From Aurantibacter crassamenti (GTDB lineage: Bacteria; Bacteroidota; Bacteroidia; Flavobacteriales; Flavobacteriaceae), in NCBI RefSeq assembly GCF_016811105.1, contig NZ_JAFBGM010000001.1, positions 1,321,126 through 1,385,125 of the forward strand: DNA of 64,000 nt, in the 5' to 3' direction. Shown piece by piece: positions 34,190 to 43,896 of this stretch; position 1 is the first letter of the stretch, and every line of letters starts with the position of its first letter. A program made the translations under genes and the position numbers. Under the pieces are notes generated by a model. That model was given only the letters and a program-made list of their open reading frames with translations, made no database searches and had not been told where the DNA came from.

Positions 34190-37048
34190 ATGAAAAATGC
34201 ACTTTTAAAGTATACTATGGCACTTGCCATATTTTGTTTGTGTCAAATTGTTGTTGCACAAGAAATTCCTTTAGAACAAGATAGTATTGTTGAATTTGAA
34301 GCACCGAATGTGCTCTCATTAGTATTGGTAAATGCGGATACAGATGAAGATATAGCTGAAATTTCCGAAGGATCAGTTTTTATTCTTGAAGAAATTGGCA
34401 CTACAAATTTAAATGTTAGAGCAGAAGTTGATTCATTGACTGAAAGTGTTGTGTTTGACTACCAGTTAGTGAAAAATTATCATACTGAAAATCTACCCCT
34501 ATATGCTATTGGTGCAAATGACGATGATGACTACCGTCCGTGGACACCTGAATTAGGAGCTAATACCTTAACAGCAACAGCTTTTGATCAAGATGGAGGT
34601 ACGGGTAGATCTGGTAATTTTTTAACGGTAAATTTTGAGATACTTGAAAGAGCACTTGTGGTTATTCCTGCTTTTGAAATGCGAATTAATAGTGGTGGGC
34701 CTGCTGTTGTATTAAATGATTCAATACAATTTATTGCGGATACTTTATTTGTTGGAAGTAGTAAGCCATATGCAAATAATAACATCTTGGATGTTCTTGA
34801 AACCACACAAGATTCAATTTATAAAACTGAGCGAACATCAAGTAATAGTCTAAAGGCTTTTGGTTATACGATTCCAGTAATTAATGGAGAATATGAAATA
34901 AGATTACATTTTGCGGAGATTTATTGGGGTGCAACTCGAGGTGGTACTGCAGGTTTAGGAAAACGTGTTTTTAACGCAACAATAGAGGGAGAAGAGGTAA
35001 TTACGGATTTTGATATAAGTGCCGAAGCTGTTCCAATGTCTGCGCTTATTAAAACGTTCACAGCAACGGTTATAGATAGTGTGTTAAATATTGATTTTGG
35101 AGCAACAGTAAATCAGCCAAAAATTTCGGCTATAGAAATATTTCGTGAAGAAACAGTTGTTTCTCCAAAGGATTGTGTTTGGAGTGAACTTACAAATTCT
35201 ACATATAGTAAAGAGGATGCGCAGCGTGTTAAAGTAGAAAATAAATTATTTGTTTTTACAGGCGTTTTATCAGATTCAATTCCCTCATCTGTAACTGAGG
35301 TGTACGATACCGCTACTGATACATGGTCAATTGGTGCCCCAATGCCAACTGCAGTTTCAGATATGGCAGCTGTAACTGTAAATGACGAAATTTGGCTTAT
35401 TGCAGGTATTAAAAACGATTCGCTTGCTATTACAACAAATTTGGTGCAGGTATATAATACGATTACGAATACGTGGTCTGTAGGGCCACAATTACCTAGT
35501 GCTCGTTCAGCAGGTGCAGCCGCTTTTGAAAATGATAAAATTCATTATTTCGGAGGGTTAATGTCTGATGGGGTGACTAATTTAGATGAGCATCTTGTTT
35601 TAGATATAAGTGATATTACTGCTGGGTGGCAAATTGCTTCTAATCTGCCGAATCCTAGAAGCCATATAAGTGCAGCTGTTGTTGATGGGAAAATCTATGC
35701 TTTAGGTGGTCAAAATGTACTTACAGATAGTGTGCAAAACCACAATTTTTTAGATGAATATAATCCTGTTAGTGATGCCTGGATTCGAAAAGCAGACTTA
35801 CCCGCCGCTCGTTCAAATTTTCAAACGGGAACAATAGTTCATAATAATAAAATAATTATAGTTGGTGGAAACAGAGAAGACCTAGTTCATAATGATATTT
35901 CAGAATATGATGTTGCAACTGATGTTTGGTCACAACGTTGTAAGTTGCCTTTGCAGATAGTAGCACCTATTGCCGAAGTATTTGGTGATAAATTAATAGT
36001 GGTTAACGGAACAAGTACAATTTCTACGGCTATTGAACCAGAAGTGGTAATTGAAGAAGAACAAGAAGTTAGTATTTTGGTATATCATGAGACGGGGGGG
36101 TATAGGCATTCTTCAATACAGGCTGGTATTGATATGGTTAATGAATTCGGAAAAGATAATGATTGGGTGGTTGCTGATTCGCAAACAAGTGATGTCTTCA
36201 CAGTTGAAAATTTGGCCAATTATGATGTTGTGATTTGGATGAGCACCACAGGAGAAAATATTCTAACCCCTTCAGAAGAGAAGGCATTCGAGTCTTTTAT
36301 TCAGAACGGTGGCGGTTATGTTGGGGTGCATTCAGCAACAGATACGTATAGGAATGGAAGTTGGTCATGGTATAATGATTTGGTAGGGGCAATTGTACAG
36401 GTTTCACCGTACCATACCTCAAGTAATTTCAGTGGAATAATTGATGTGGTTGGTGAACATGCTTCTGTTGCCCATTTGGGTGCGAATGAATGGAATAAGA
36501 ATGATGAATATTACTATTGGGAGCGTAATGGCGGTTATTTATATAATGGAAATATAGATTTATTGCAAGTACGTTCAACTGGCGCAAATAGCTATGACGC
36601 CGCTAGACCAGTTACATGGTATAAAGAGTATGATGGTGGACGTTCTTTTTATACAGCATTAGGACATAGTTCTAAAGATTTTAAAAGTGATGTTAACTTT
36701 AGAACCATGATGAAAGAGGCTATACTTTGGGCGGCTCAAGGCGGTGAACTTGTAGTGGAAGAAGAAGTGCAAGAGGAAACGGATTTGGCTGATACAGCGA
36801 CTGAAAATAGTACTATTGTACTATATCCGAATCCGGTGATTGATGTTTTGAATGTTGATCCAGAAGTATTACCATTAGCAACTATTGGAATGGTCAATAT
36901 TTTTGGAATGGATGGGAATTTTATGAAACGAAAAAAGGTAAGTAATACAGATTATCAAATCGATTTAAGTGATTTGCCTTCTGGTTATTATATAGCATTG
37001 GTACAAATAGGTGCTACTTCAGAACGCCATCTTATCTATAAGCAATAG
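34190..37048 (+). CDS. T9SS-secreted mosaic protein: malectin + Kelch + ThuA domains
   Basis: A 952-residue exported protein: signal peptide ~1-24, an Ig/cadherin-like region (~35-155), a malectin-like carbohydrate-binding domain (~160-322), a Kelch propeller of about five repeats (~330-610; 'VYDTATDTWS', 'VYNTITNTWS'), a ThuA/trehalose-utilisation-like domain (~625-860) starting VSILVYHETGGYRHSS, and a T9SS type A sorting domain (~880-952) starting YPNPVIDVLN. It is probably a surface glycan-binding or modifying protein. ThuA domains are glutamine-amidotransferase-like folds of uncertain enzymology. A two-way terminator separates it from the hybrid regulator of PUL-A. Confidence 0.85.
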   Translation: MKNALLKYTMALAIFCLCQIVVAQEIPLEQDSIVEFEAPNVLSLVLVNADTDEDIAEISEGSVFILEEIGTTNLNVRAEVDSLTESVVFDYQLVKNYHTENLPLYAIGANDDDDYRPWTPELGANTLTATAFDQDGGTGRSGNFLTVNFEILERALVVIPAFEMRINSGGPAVVLNDSIQFIADTLFVGSSKPYANNNILDVLETTQDSIYKTERTSSNSLKAFGYTIPVINGEYEIRLHFAEIYWGATRGGTAGLGKRVFNATIEGEEVITDFDISAEAVPMSALIKTFTATVIDSVLNIDFGATVNQPKISAIEIFREETVVSPKDCVWSELTNSTYSKEDAQRVKVENKLFVFTGVLSDSIPSSVTEVYDTATDTWSIGAPMPTAVSDMAAVTVNDEIWLIAGIKNDSLAITTNLVQVYNTITNTWSVGPQLPSARSAGAAAFENDKIHYFGGLMSDGVTNLDEHLVLDISDITAGWQIASNLPNPRSHISAAVVDGKIYALGGQNVLTDSVQNHNFLDEYNPVSDAWIRKADLPAARSNFQTGTIVHNNKIIIVGGNREDLVHNDISEYDVATDVWSQRCKLPLQIVAPIAEVFGDKLIVVNGTSTISTAIEPEVVIEEEQEVSILVYHETGGYRHSSIQAGIDMVNEFGKDNDWVVADSQTSDVFTVENLANYDVVIWMSTTGENILTPSEEKAFESFIQNGGGYVGVHSATDTYRNGSWSWYNDLVGAIVQVSPYHTSSNFSGIIDVVGEHASVAHLGANEWNKNDEYYYWERNGGYLYNGNIDLLQVRSTGANSYDAARPVTWYKEYDGGRSFYTALGHSSKDFKSDVNFRTMMKEAILWAAQGGELVVEEEVQEETDLADTATENSTIVLYPNPVIDVLNVDPEVLPLATIGMVNIFGMDGNFMKRKKVSNTDYQIDLSDLPSGYYIALVQIGATSERHLIYKQ

Positions 37049-37082
37049 ATTGTTTGTGCTGTTTATTTAGAAGTACTAAGTT

Positions 37083-37112
37083 AAAAGACCTCAATGTAAA
37101 TTGAGGTCTTTT
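37083..37112. terminator. Bidirectional terminator between convergent genes
   Basis: The inverted repeat AAAAGACCTCAAT/ATTGAGGTCTTTT has a 4-base loop. Flanking A and T runs allow it to stop the plus-strand ThuA gene and the minus-strand hybrid regulator gene. Confidence 0.85.
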
Positions 37113-37138
37113 AGTTTGTGTGAATATGTAATTCTTAA

Positions 37139-40100
37139 TTATTTAATCAAGTGACTAGGTGGGTAGCCAAATTGTTTTTTAAAACATCGGCTAAAGTAAA
37201 GGGGGTCATTGAAGCCAATATAATCTGTAACTTCAGATACATTGTATTTTTTAGTTTTTAATAATTGTGCTGATTTTTTAAGGCGAATTGTTCTGATAAA
37301 TTCATTGGGCGCAAGGTCAGTTAATTCTTTAATTTTTCGATATAACTTGGAAGAACTCATACCGAGTTCAGCGCATAAAAATCCTGAATTAAGCTCTAAA
37401 TTGCCAATATTTTCTTCAATTAATCTATTGATATTTAGCATAAATTCTTCATCAATAGGTGAATGCGTTAGTACTTTAACATTACTTTCAATATCAGCCG
37501 AGAACTTTCTTTTTAGCGCAGTTCTTGATTTTATAATATTGTCTATACGCGTTTTTAATAATGAGGGGTCAAAGGGTTTTACAAGATATGCGTCCGCTCC
37601 AGAATTATAACCTTTTATTTTATCATCGCTTTCAGCCAACGCGGTTAATAAGATGACCGGAATATGACTTATTGAAGCATCATTTTTTAGTTTATTGCAA
37701 AATTCCAAACCGTTCATTACAGGCATCATTATATCTGCAACACAAACTATTGGTTTTATTTGGCTACAAATTTGAAGTGCCTTTTGACCATTTTCTGCCT
37801 CAAAGACTTTGTAATAATCGGATAAAAAGTCAACCAAGTAATTTCTTAATTCTGTATTATCTTCAATAATTAAAATACGCTCTTTAATTTCTGTACTTTG
37901 AATTATTTTTTTGGCGGTTATTAATTGTGGAGATTCTTCGAACTCTTGATTTTTCTCATATTCAAAAACCTCATTGTCTTGATAATTATTTCGGTCAATT
38001 GGTATTTTAACAATGAAAACACTGCCTTGATCTGTTGTGCTCTGTACGGTTATTGAACCTTTATGAAGTTCTACAAGGGCATTAACTAATGATAAGCCAA
38101 TACCGGATCCTGTGTTATTCTCTTTGCTGTTTTTTGCTTGATAAAAACGGTTGAATATTTTTTCTTGACTAGCTAAAGGAATACCAATTCCGTTGTCACT
38201 CACTTCTAATTCTAAGAATGTTTGATTTTCAAATGTGTTCATAGAAAGAAAAACATCTACATTACCATATTTGTGTGTGAACTTAAACGCATTAGACAAT
38301 AGGTTGTAAAGTATTTTGTCATATTTATCACAATCTAGATAGCCTTCTAATTTTTTATTTTCAGAGATAAAGTTGAATTGAATTTTTTTGTTCTCTGCCA
38401 ATTCTTGAAAAGAATCATAGGTCACTTTTGTACGTGCTAAAATATCTGTTTTTGAGACCTTAAGATTCAGTTCGTCTGCTTGTGATTTTCTAAAATCTAG
38501 TACTTGGTTTACCAGGTTTAGAAGTCTGTTTGCATTTCGATTGATGAGCTCAAATTTCGAATTTTGAAAGGTGTTGTTGGTTTCTCGTCCTTCTTCAATT
38601 AACTGTTTTACAGGTCCTAGTATAAGTGTTAACGGTGTTCTCAGTTCGTGCGAGATATTGGTAAAGAATCGAATTTTTTCATTGCTTAATTTTTCATCTC
38701 GTTCACGCTTTACCTTTTCCATCAGTAATTGTTCTTTCAGCCTAATTCTAATTTTTATTTGCCTTCTAACTAAATAGAAAATTACTGCTAGCAATAGTAA
38801 TAGTAATGCGAATGCTTTATAAGTAAGCCAGAATGGCGGTGAAATCTTAATATCATAAGAAGCAGTTTCGCTCCAAACACCATTACTGTTCATTGCTTTT
38901 ACTTTAAAAATGTAATCGCCAAAAAATAGATTTGTGTATTGTACAGTACGTTGTTTAACATCAACAGTATTCCATGTTTCATCAAAACCCTCTAAGATGT
39001 AACTGTACTTATTAAAACGTTCATTAATATATGAGGGACTAGAAAAAGTAAAAGCGAAGTTTTTATTCTCATTATTTAATTCAAGCAATCGACTTTTATT
39101 AATGTCTTCTTGAAGTATTTGTTGGCCATTTAAACGGCTGCCTATTTCAATTTCTTTATTCTGAATTCTAATGTTGGTTATTATAGGTGGTGGCGCATAA
39201 TTATTATCCAGTAAAGCCTGTGGTGAAAATGATATGATACCATTTTTTCCTCCTAAGAAAACATTATTATCATCTGAATAATAAAACCCACTTAAGCTAA
39301 ATACGTCTAATCGATTACCACTGTTGGTATGGTATGTTTTTACAGTTTTTGAAGCGGTATTATAACGAGCAACTTGGTTGTTGTTAACATTTAACCAAAG
39401 GTCTCCTTTAGTGTCGGCAAATAAATCTGTGATCCATTTGTTTTGTAATTCTAAGGGTACTTCAGTGGCGGTAAAATTATCATTTTGTCTATCAAAATAA
39501 TTTAAACCGTTTCTAGTGGCAGCCCATATGTTTCCTTCAGGATCAATTGTTAAGTCACTTACATTACTATGCGATAAACCGATATTCTTATCTGGGTTAG
39601 TTTCGTATGTTTTGGTTTGTTCTGAAAATGGGTCGTATAGATATACTCCGGCTTGTGTTGCAAACCAAATTTTGTCAATGCCGTCTACAATTATTTTATT
39701 TATTTCATTGTCTACGATAGTGGTTCCTGCAAATTCAAAGTTTTCAAATGAATTCATATGTACTGCTAAAACACCTTCGCCATGAGATCCAATTAGCAGT
39801 TTATTTTCTCCAATTTTAGCAATTGCTAAAACAGGTGATTTTTGAAAACCAACATTGTGTTTTTTAGATGTGTTTTTTGCGTAGTCGTAGACCAATACCT
39901 CTCCGTTCCAGAGGCCGCAATAGAACGTTTGGCCATCAAATGAATAAATACTTGCAATATCTTTTTGCTTGTTGTAGAGAGGCGCATAATGGCCGTTTTG
40001 ATATATAAATAGTCCGTTATGCCTTGTGGCAACAATTATTTTATCATCATAAGTCTTTGCAAAGCCTCGAATTCGTGGAATTTGATTTTGAATATATTTT

Positions 40101-41191
40101 GAAATTTCTTTGTTGGTTTTGAATTGGTTTTCAAACGGGTCATATTTATCTAAACCATCTTCAGTGCCAATCCATAATACTCCTGAAGCATCAAAGTATA
40201 AAGAAGAGACAAGATCATCTACTAGAGAATTATCATCCGATAGTTCAGAATAGTGTAAAGTGAATTCTTGTTTAGCAATATTTTCAAGCGATTCAGTAAC
40301 TAGAATTCCACCTAAAGTGCCAAGCCAATATTTACCATCTGAAGCTTGTGCAATTGACGTTATATGGGGGCCAATTTTATCTCTCATTGAAACATCTTCA
40401 ATGAATAGATTTTCGAATTTGTTACTAGCAGTGTTTAACTTATAAAGGCCTTCTCGAGTACCTATAAATATATCTGCGCTGTTATTCTCATAAATAAAAT
40501 TCACATAGGGGTTAAGTTCGGATGAATTGGGAATGGTTAAATTGAATTCTACTTTTGATATAATATTTCCTTGTTCGTCTAAAGTAATTTTTGCAATTCC
40601 GTTATCCTTGTAACTGCCTATCCAAATTTGACCCTTAGAATCTTCAAATATATCTTTGATGTAATAAAATTCAGGTAAATCAATTTTTTCAAATGTGTTC
40701 AGCTTAGGGTAATAAACAAAAACTCCCTTATTTTTTGTGCCCACCCAAACTCGTTTGAATCGATCAACATGAACAGAACGTATTTCATGATCTTGTATGC
40801 TGTTAGGGTTGGCTTGGTTTGGCAAAAAAGTTTTAAAAGTATTGGTCGTCATATCAAACCTAGTAAGCCCATTACGTGTACCTATCCATAACGTATTTGT
40901 TTCAGTATCTAGTTCTAATGCTGTAATATCATCATTTTGTATAGCATTTGAAGTTTCTGATGAAGTTGTGTAACTTTTAAATTCGAACCCATCAAAACGG
41001 TTGAGTCCTGAAAAGGTTCCTAGCCATAAGAAGCCATTTTCATCTTGTATGATATGGCGCACCGCGTTATGAGAAAGTCCGTCATTATCTGTGTAATGCT
41101 CAAATTTGATATTTTGCGCATGAAGTTGAATACCAATAAATAGCAGCGGTATACTTAGAAAAATATATTTTAAAACGCGCTTATATTGCAT
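37139..41191 (-). CDS. Hybrid two-component system regulator (HTCS) of PUL-A
   Basis: A 1350-residue one-protein sensor/regulator: signal peptide (~1-25), 14 or so Reg_prop propeller repeats forming two periplasmic propellers (~30-690), a Y_Y_Y domain (~700-770), one membrane helix (~785-806), HisKA with the phosphorylated His848 (ISHELRTPL), HATPase_c (~950-1065), a receiver with phosphoacceptor Asp1153 (VADIMMPVMNG), and a C-terminal AraC-type helix-turn-helix (~1245-1350). This is the standard HTCS layout that binds an oligosaccharide in the periplasm and activates its own PUL. It lies downstream of the GH92 gene. The 21-bp-spaced repeat in the susC promoter at 48713-48740 is its likely binding site. 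Confidence 0.93.
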   Translation of the reverse strand: MQYKRVLKYIFLSIPLLFIGIQLHAQNIKFEHYTDNDGLSHNAVRHIIQDENGFLWLGTFSGLNRFDGFEFKSYTTSSETSNAIQNDDITALELDTETNTLWIGTRNGLTRFDMTTNTFKTFLPNQANPNSIQDHEIRSVHVDRFKRVWVGTKNKGVFVYYPKLNTFEKIDLPEFYYIKDIFEDSKGQIWIGSYKDNGIAKITLDEQGNIISKVEFNLTIPNSSELNPYVNFIYENNSADIFIGTREGLYKLNTASNKFENLFIEDVSMRDKIGPHITSIAQASDGKYWLGTLGGILVTESLENIAKQEFTLHYSELSDDNSLVDDLVSSLYFDASGVLWIGTEDGLDKYDPFENQFKTNKEISKYIQNQIPRIRGFAKTYDDKIIVATRHNGLFIYQNGHYAPLYNKQKDIASIYSFDGQTFYCGLWNGEVLVYDYAKNTSKKHNVGFQKSPVLAIAKIGENKLLIGSHGEGVLAVHMNSFENFEFAGTTIVDNEINKIIVDGIDKIWFATQAGVYLYDPFSEQTKTYETNPDKNIGLSHSNVSDLTIDPEGNIWAATRNGLNYFDRQNDNFTATEVPLELQNKWITDLFADTKGDLWLNVNNNQVARYNTASKTVKTYHTNSGNRLDVFSLSGFYYSDDNNVFLGGKNGIISFSPQALLDNNYAPPPIITNIRIQNKEIEIGSRLNGQQILQEDINKSRLLELNNENKNFAFTFSSPSYINERFNKYSYILEGFDETWNTVDVKQRTVQYTNLFFGDYIFKVKAMNSNGVWSETASYDIKISPPFWLTYKAFALLLLLLAVIFYLVRRQIKIRIRLKEQLLMEKVKRERDEKLSNEKIRFFTNISHELRTPLTLILGPVKQLIEEGRETNNTFQNSKFELINRNANRLLNLVNQVLDFRKSQADELNLKVSKTDILARTKVTYDSFQELAENKKIQFNFISENKKLEGYLDCDKYDKILYNLLSNAFKFTHKYGNVDVFLSMNTFENQTFLELEVSDNGIGIPLASQEKIFNRFYQAKNSKENNTGSGIGLSLVNALVELHKGSITVQSTTDQGSVFIVKIPIDRNNYQDNEVFEYEKNQEFEESPQLITAKKIIQSTEIKERILIIEDNTELRNYLVDFLSDYYKVFEAENGQKALQICSQIKPIVCVADIMMPVMNGLEFCNKLKNDASISHIPVILLTALAESDDKIKGYNSGADAYLVKPFDPSLLKTRIDNIIKSRTALKRKFSADIESNVKVLTHSPIDEEFMLNINRLIEENIGNLELNSGFLCAELGMSSSKLYRKIKELTDLAPNEFIRTIRLKKSAQLLKTKKYNVSEVTDYIGFNDPLYFSRCFKKQFGYPPSHLIK

Positions 41192-41282
41192 TTTACAATT
41201 TACAGTTTTATAACCAAACGTATCTTGATATTATATTTGATTGCAGATTCTATTCAATTTTAGATGGAAAATCAATCTCCGT

Positions 41283-43613
41283 TTATTTTATTACGCTTTC
41301 TGAAGACATATGTAGCTCCAATGTTCCACCATTGATAAGTTGATTGTGATTTAAATAAAATTCTTCTAATGGCTTATTATCCCATTTCATTTTACTGAGA
41401 AAAACATTTTTACTACTATTATTTATGGTATTAATTTGAATTGAATCACCAGTGTAATAATCTTTATTAAGTTGTATAGTAGCGCGGTCAAAAATAGGGC
41501 TACCTAATTCGTATTTCGTATTTTCTTCGGTGCCACCGTTCATCTGAAAAAGTCCGATTTTTAATAATACAGCCAAGCTTCCCATAAGACCTTGGTCTTC
41601 ATCTCCATTGTAACCTGTAGCAGTGCCTAGTCCGCTAAATGCTTTGTCAACAACCTTTCTAGACCAATATTGAGTTAAATCAGGCCGGTCTAATTTGTTG
41701 AAAACATATGCTGTCTGCATTGATGGTTGATTGCCATAGTTAATAGGTATTTCACGATATTCTGGGTGCAATTCTTGCGAATGTGAACTACCAGCAGTAA
41801 ATCCTAATTTTTCAGCTTTTTCAAATTGAGTATTTAATTTCTCAACAGCTTTTTCTTTTCCGCCCATCAAATTTGCCAATCCTTCAATATTATGAGGTAC
41901 AAACCATGTAGATTGAGCTCCGTTCGATTCTATAAAACCATGTTCATGCTCGTATGGGCTGTAATTGTCTGACCAATTACCATTAACATCTTTTGGATGC
42001 ATCCAGCCAATTTTTGTGTCAAATACATTTTTATAATTGTTAGATCGATTAGTGAAATAGTCATAATCTTCACTGTGGCCTAATTTTTTTGCCAATTGCG
42101 CTAAGGTCCAATCTTGGTAGGCATATTCCATGGTAAGACTAGCACCATCTTGATGGCCGCCGAATTTACCTTCAGGTATTGGGTGTGGTACATAACCATC
42201 TTTTATATAATATTTGAGTCCACCACCTAGTGCAGTATTGTGCTCGTAACCAGCTTTTTCCATGATGCCTCCAGGCATATGATTCTTTTTCAATGCTTGG
42301 TATATTTCTTCTAAATTATCTTTAATAATTCCTTTTTGTATGGCGCTTACAATAAATGGAGTAGACGAAGACCCCGTCATCACGTAGGTATAATTGCCAC
42401 CAGAAGGGCCACGAGGAATTAAGCCCCCATCTTTATAATATTGCATAAGGGAATGCACAAATTCATCCATTATTTCAGGGTAAACTAATCCCCAAAGAGT
42501 GTTTATAGTCCATTGAGCGCCCCAAAATGAATCCGAATTGTAATGATTAAACTTTGGTTTTCCTGCAGCATCAAGTGGTAACTGGCCAATTCTGAAGCTG
42601 TCACCTGTATTATCTGGGTATGCACCATTTACGTCACTTATAACTCTTCGCCCTTGCAAAGCATGCCATAAATCGGTGTAGAATCTTCTTTGTGCTTTTT
42701 CATCACCACCTTCAATTGTAATTCTACCTAACATTGCATTCCACTCCTTTTTTGAGTCAGAAACTATTTGGTTAAAATCCCAATCGGGTAGTTCAGTTTG
42801 CTTATTGTTCGTAGCATTTTCAATTGAGGTGTATGAAATGCTTACTTTCATTAATACTGATTCGTTTTTATTGGCAAGAGAAACTAAGTAATTTCCTGTT
42901 TCTGAATCTTTTTCAACTGCTGTTATTTCAGTGTTTAAATCGATACTAAAAAACAACTTTATTGACTTAGGTCTTCGATGTGTTGGCGCGATAACTAATT
43001 CACCCGTAAGGCTATTGTCACTTGTTTTATTTAATTGCCCTTCTAAATTAGCATTAGGGCCTAACATGCCATTTAAATTAAAAAGTACTGCTGCATTTTT
43101 ATCTTTTGGGAAGTTGTACTTATGAAGGCCTACGCGTTTGGTACTTGTAAGTTCTGCGGTTATTCCATAGCGATCTAATTCAACATAATGATACCCCGGA
43201 GAAACCTTTTCCGTTTCATGACTGAACTTTGATTTATAATCTTTAAAGATTTCAGCTTTATTTTCTTCGGATGTTGTAACAGGTAGTACAGAAAGTCCGG
43301 AAAGTTGCCAGGCATGAATGTGGCTAAAACCTTGAATTGTATCTACTTTGTAACGGTATCCACTTCCCCATGCACCATCAACTTCAGTGTCTGGACTCAA
43401 ATTAACCATGCCAAATGGGCGGCTGGCTGATGAGAAGAAAAACCATCTAGAGTTTTCCGAATCTAATTGCGGATATACTTTGTCAACAGGGCTATCCATT
43501 GCAGCTTCATTAATAGGCTCTGCGTTTGAATTAGTTTCTTTACAAGAACTATAAAATGATAAAATTACTGCTGCGAGAATTATTTTGAAAAAGGAATTTG
43601 CGGTCGGTTTCAT
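41283..43613 (-). CDS. GH92-family alpha-mannosidase-like lipoprotein
   Basis: A 776-residue lipoprotein (leader ending in YSSC, Cys near 24) of the GH92 family, calcium-dependent exo-acting alpha-mannosidases that invert configuration. The N-terminal beta-sandwich carries DTEVDGAWGSGYRY. The (alpha/alpha)6 catalytic domain has FWGAQWTINTLW, the acid region MEYAYQDWTLAQ and the base region GYNGDEDQG near 670. These match the family except that GQMSAWY after the base motif is replaced by GLMGSLA, so specificity may differ from typical mannosidases. It follows susC/susD of PUL-A after a 283-base gap with a hairpin. Confidence 0.88.
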   Translation of the reverse strand: MKPTANSFFKIILAAVILSFYSSCKETNSNAEPINEAAMDSPVDKVYPQLDSENSRWFFFSSASRPFGMVNLSPDTEVDGAWGSGYRYKVDTIQGFSHIHAWQLSGLSVLPVTTSEENKAEIFKDYKSKFSHETEKVSPGYHYVELDRYGITAELTSTKRVGLHKYNFPKDKNAAVLFNLNGMLGPNANLEGQLNKTSDNSLTGELVIAPTHRRPKSIKLFFSIDLNTEITAVEKDSETGNYLVSLANKNESVLMKVSISYTSIENATNNKQTELPDWDFNQIVSDSKKEWNAMLGRITIEGGDEKAQRRFYTDLWHALQGRRVISDVNGAYPDNTGDSFRIGQLPLDAAGKPKFNHYNSDSFWGAQWTINTLWGLVYPEIMDEFVHSLMQYYKDGGLIPRGPSGGNYTYVMTGSSSTPFIVSAIQKGIIKDNLEEIYQALKKNHMPGGIMEKAGYEHNTALGGGLKYYIKDGYVPHPIPEGKFGGHQDGASLTMEYAYQDWTLAQLAKKLGHSEDYDYFTNRSNNYKNVFDTKIGWMHPKDVNGNWSDNYSPYEHEHGFIESNGAQSTWFVPHNIEGLANLMGGKEKAVEKLNTQFEKAEKLGFTAGSSHSQELHPEYREIPINYGNQPSMQTAYVFNKLDRPDLTQYWSRKVVDKAFSGLGTATGYNGDEDQGLMGSLAVLLKIGLFQMNGGTEENTKYELGSPIFDRATIQLNKDYYTGDSIQINTINNSSKNVFLSKMKWDNKPLEEFYLNHNQLINGGTLELHMSSESVIK

Positions 43614-43824
43614 TCGAGTACTTATGATTTTACTTCTTTAATTTTCTTTAGCGACTTCAGTTATTTAAAAAATTAGTAAGCCGTTTTTGGGTCTTTATTT
43701 CACTTCTATTACTATACTAATCACTTCTTAGAGAAAGTGGTTTAGAATTTAAAGAGTTAGAAGGTAAATATAATCATTAGCTCTAATAGTTGTTTTGATT
43801 GTTAAATATGCTGTACTTCTTTTA

Positions 43825-43865
43825 AATTAAAATGGACAGATTTTAAATAATCTGCCCATTTCAGA
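43825..43865 (-). terminator. Hairpin after the susD gene of PUL-A
   Basis: AAATGGACAGATT pairs with AATCTGCCCATTT (one A:C mismatch) across a 6-base loop, starting 31 bases 3' of the susD stop on the minus strand and followed by a weak T-rich tail. It may end or attenuate transcription after susCD, giving lower GH92 expression. The rest of the 283-base gap to GH92 shows no gene. Confidence 0.55.
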
Positions 43866-43896
43866 AAACATACTAACTCAACTAGTACTATGAATC

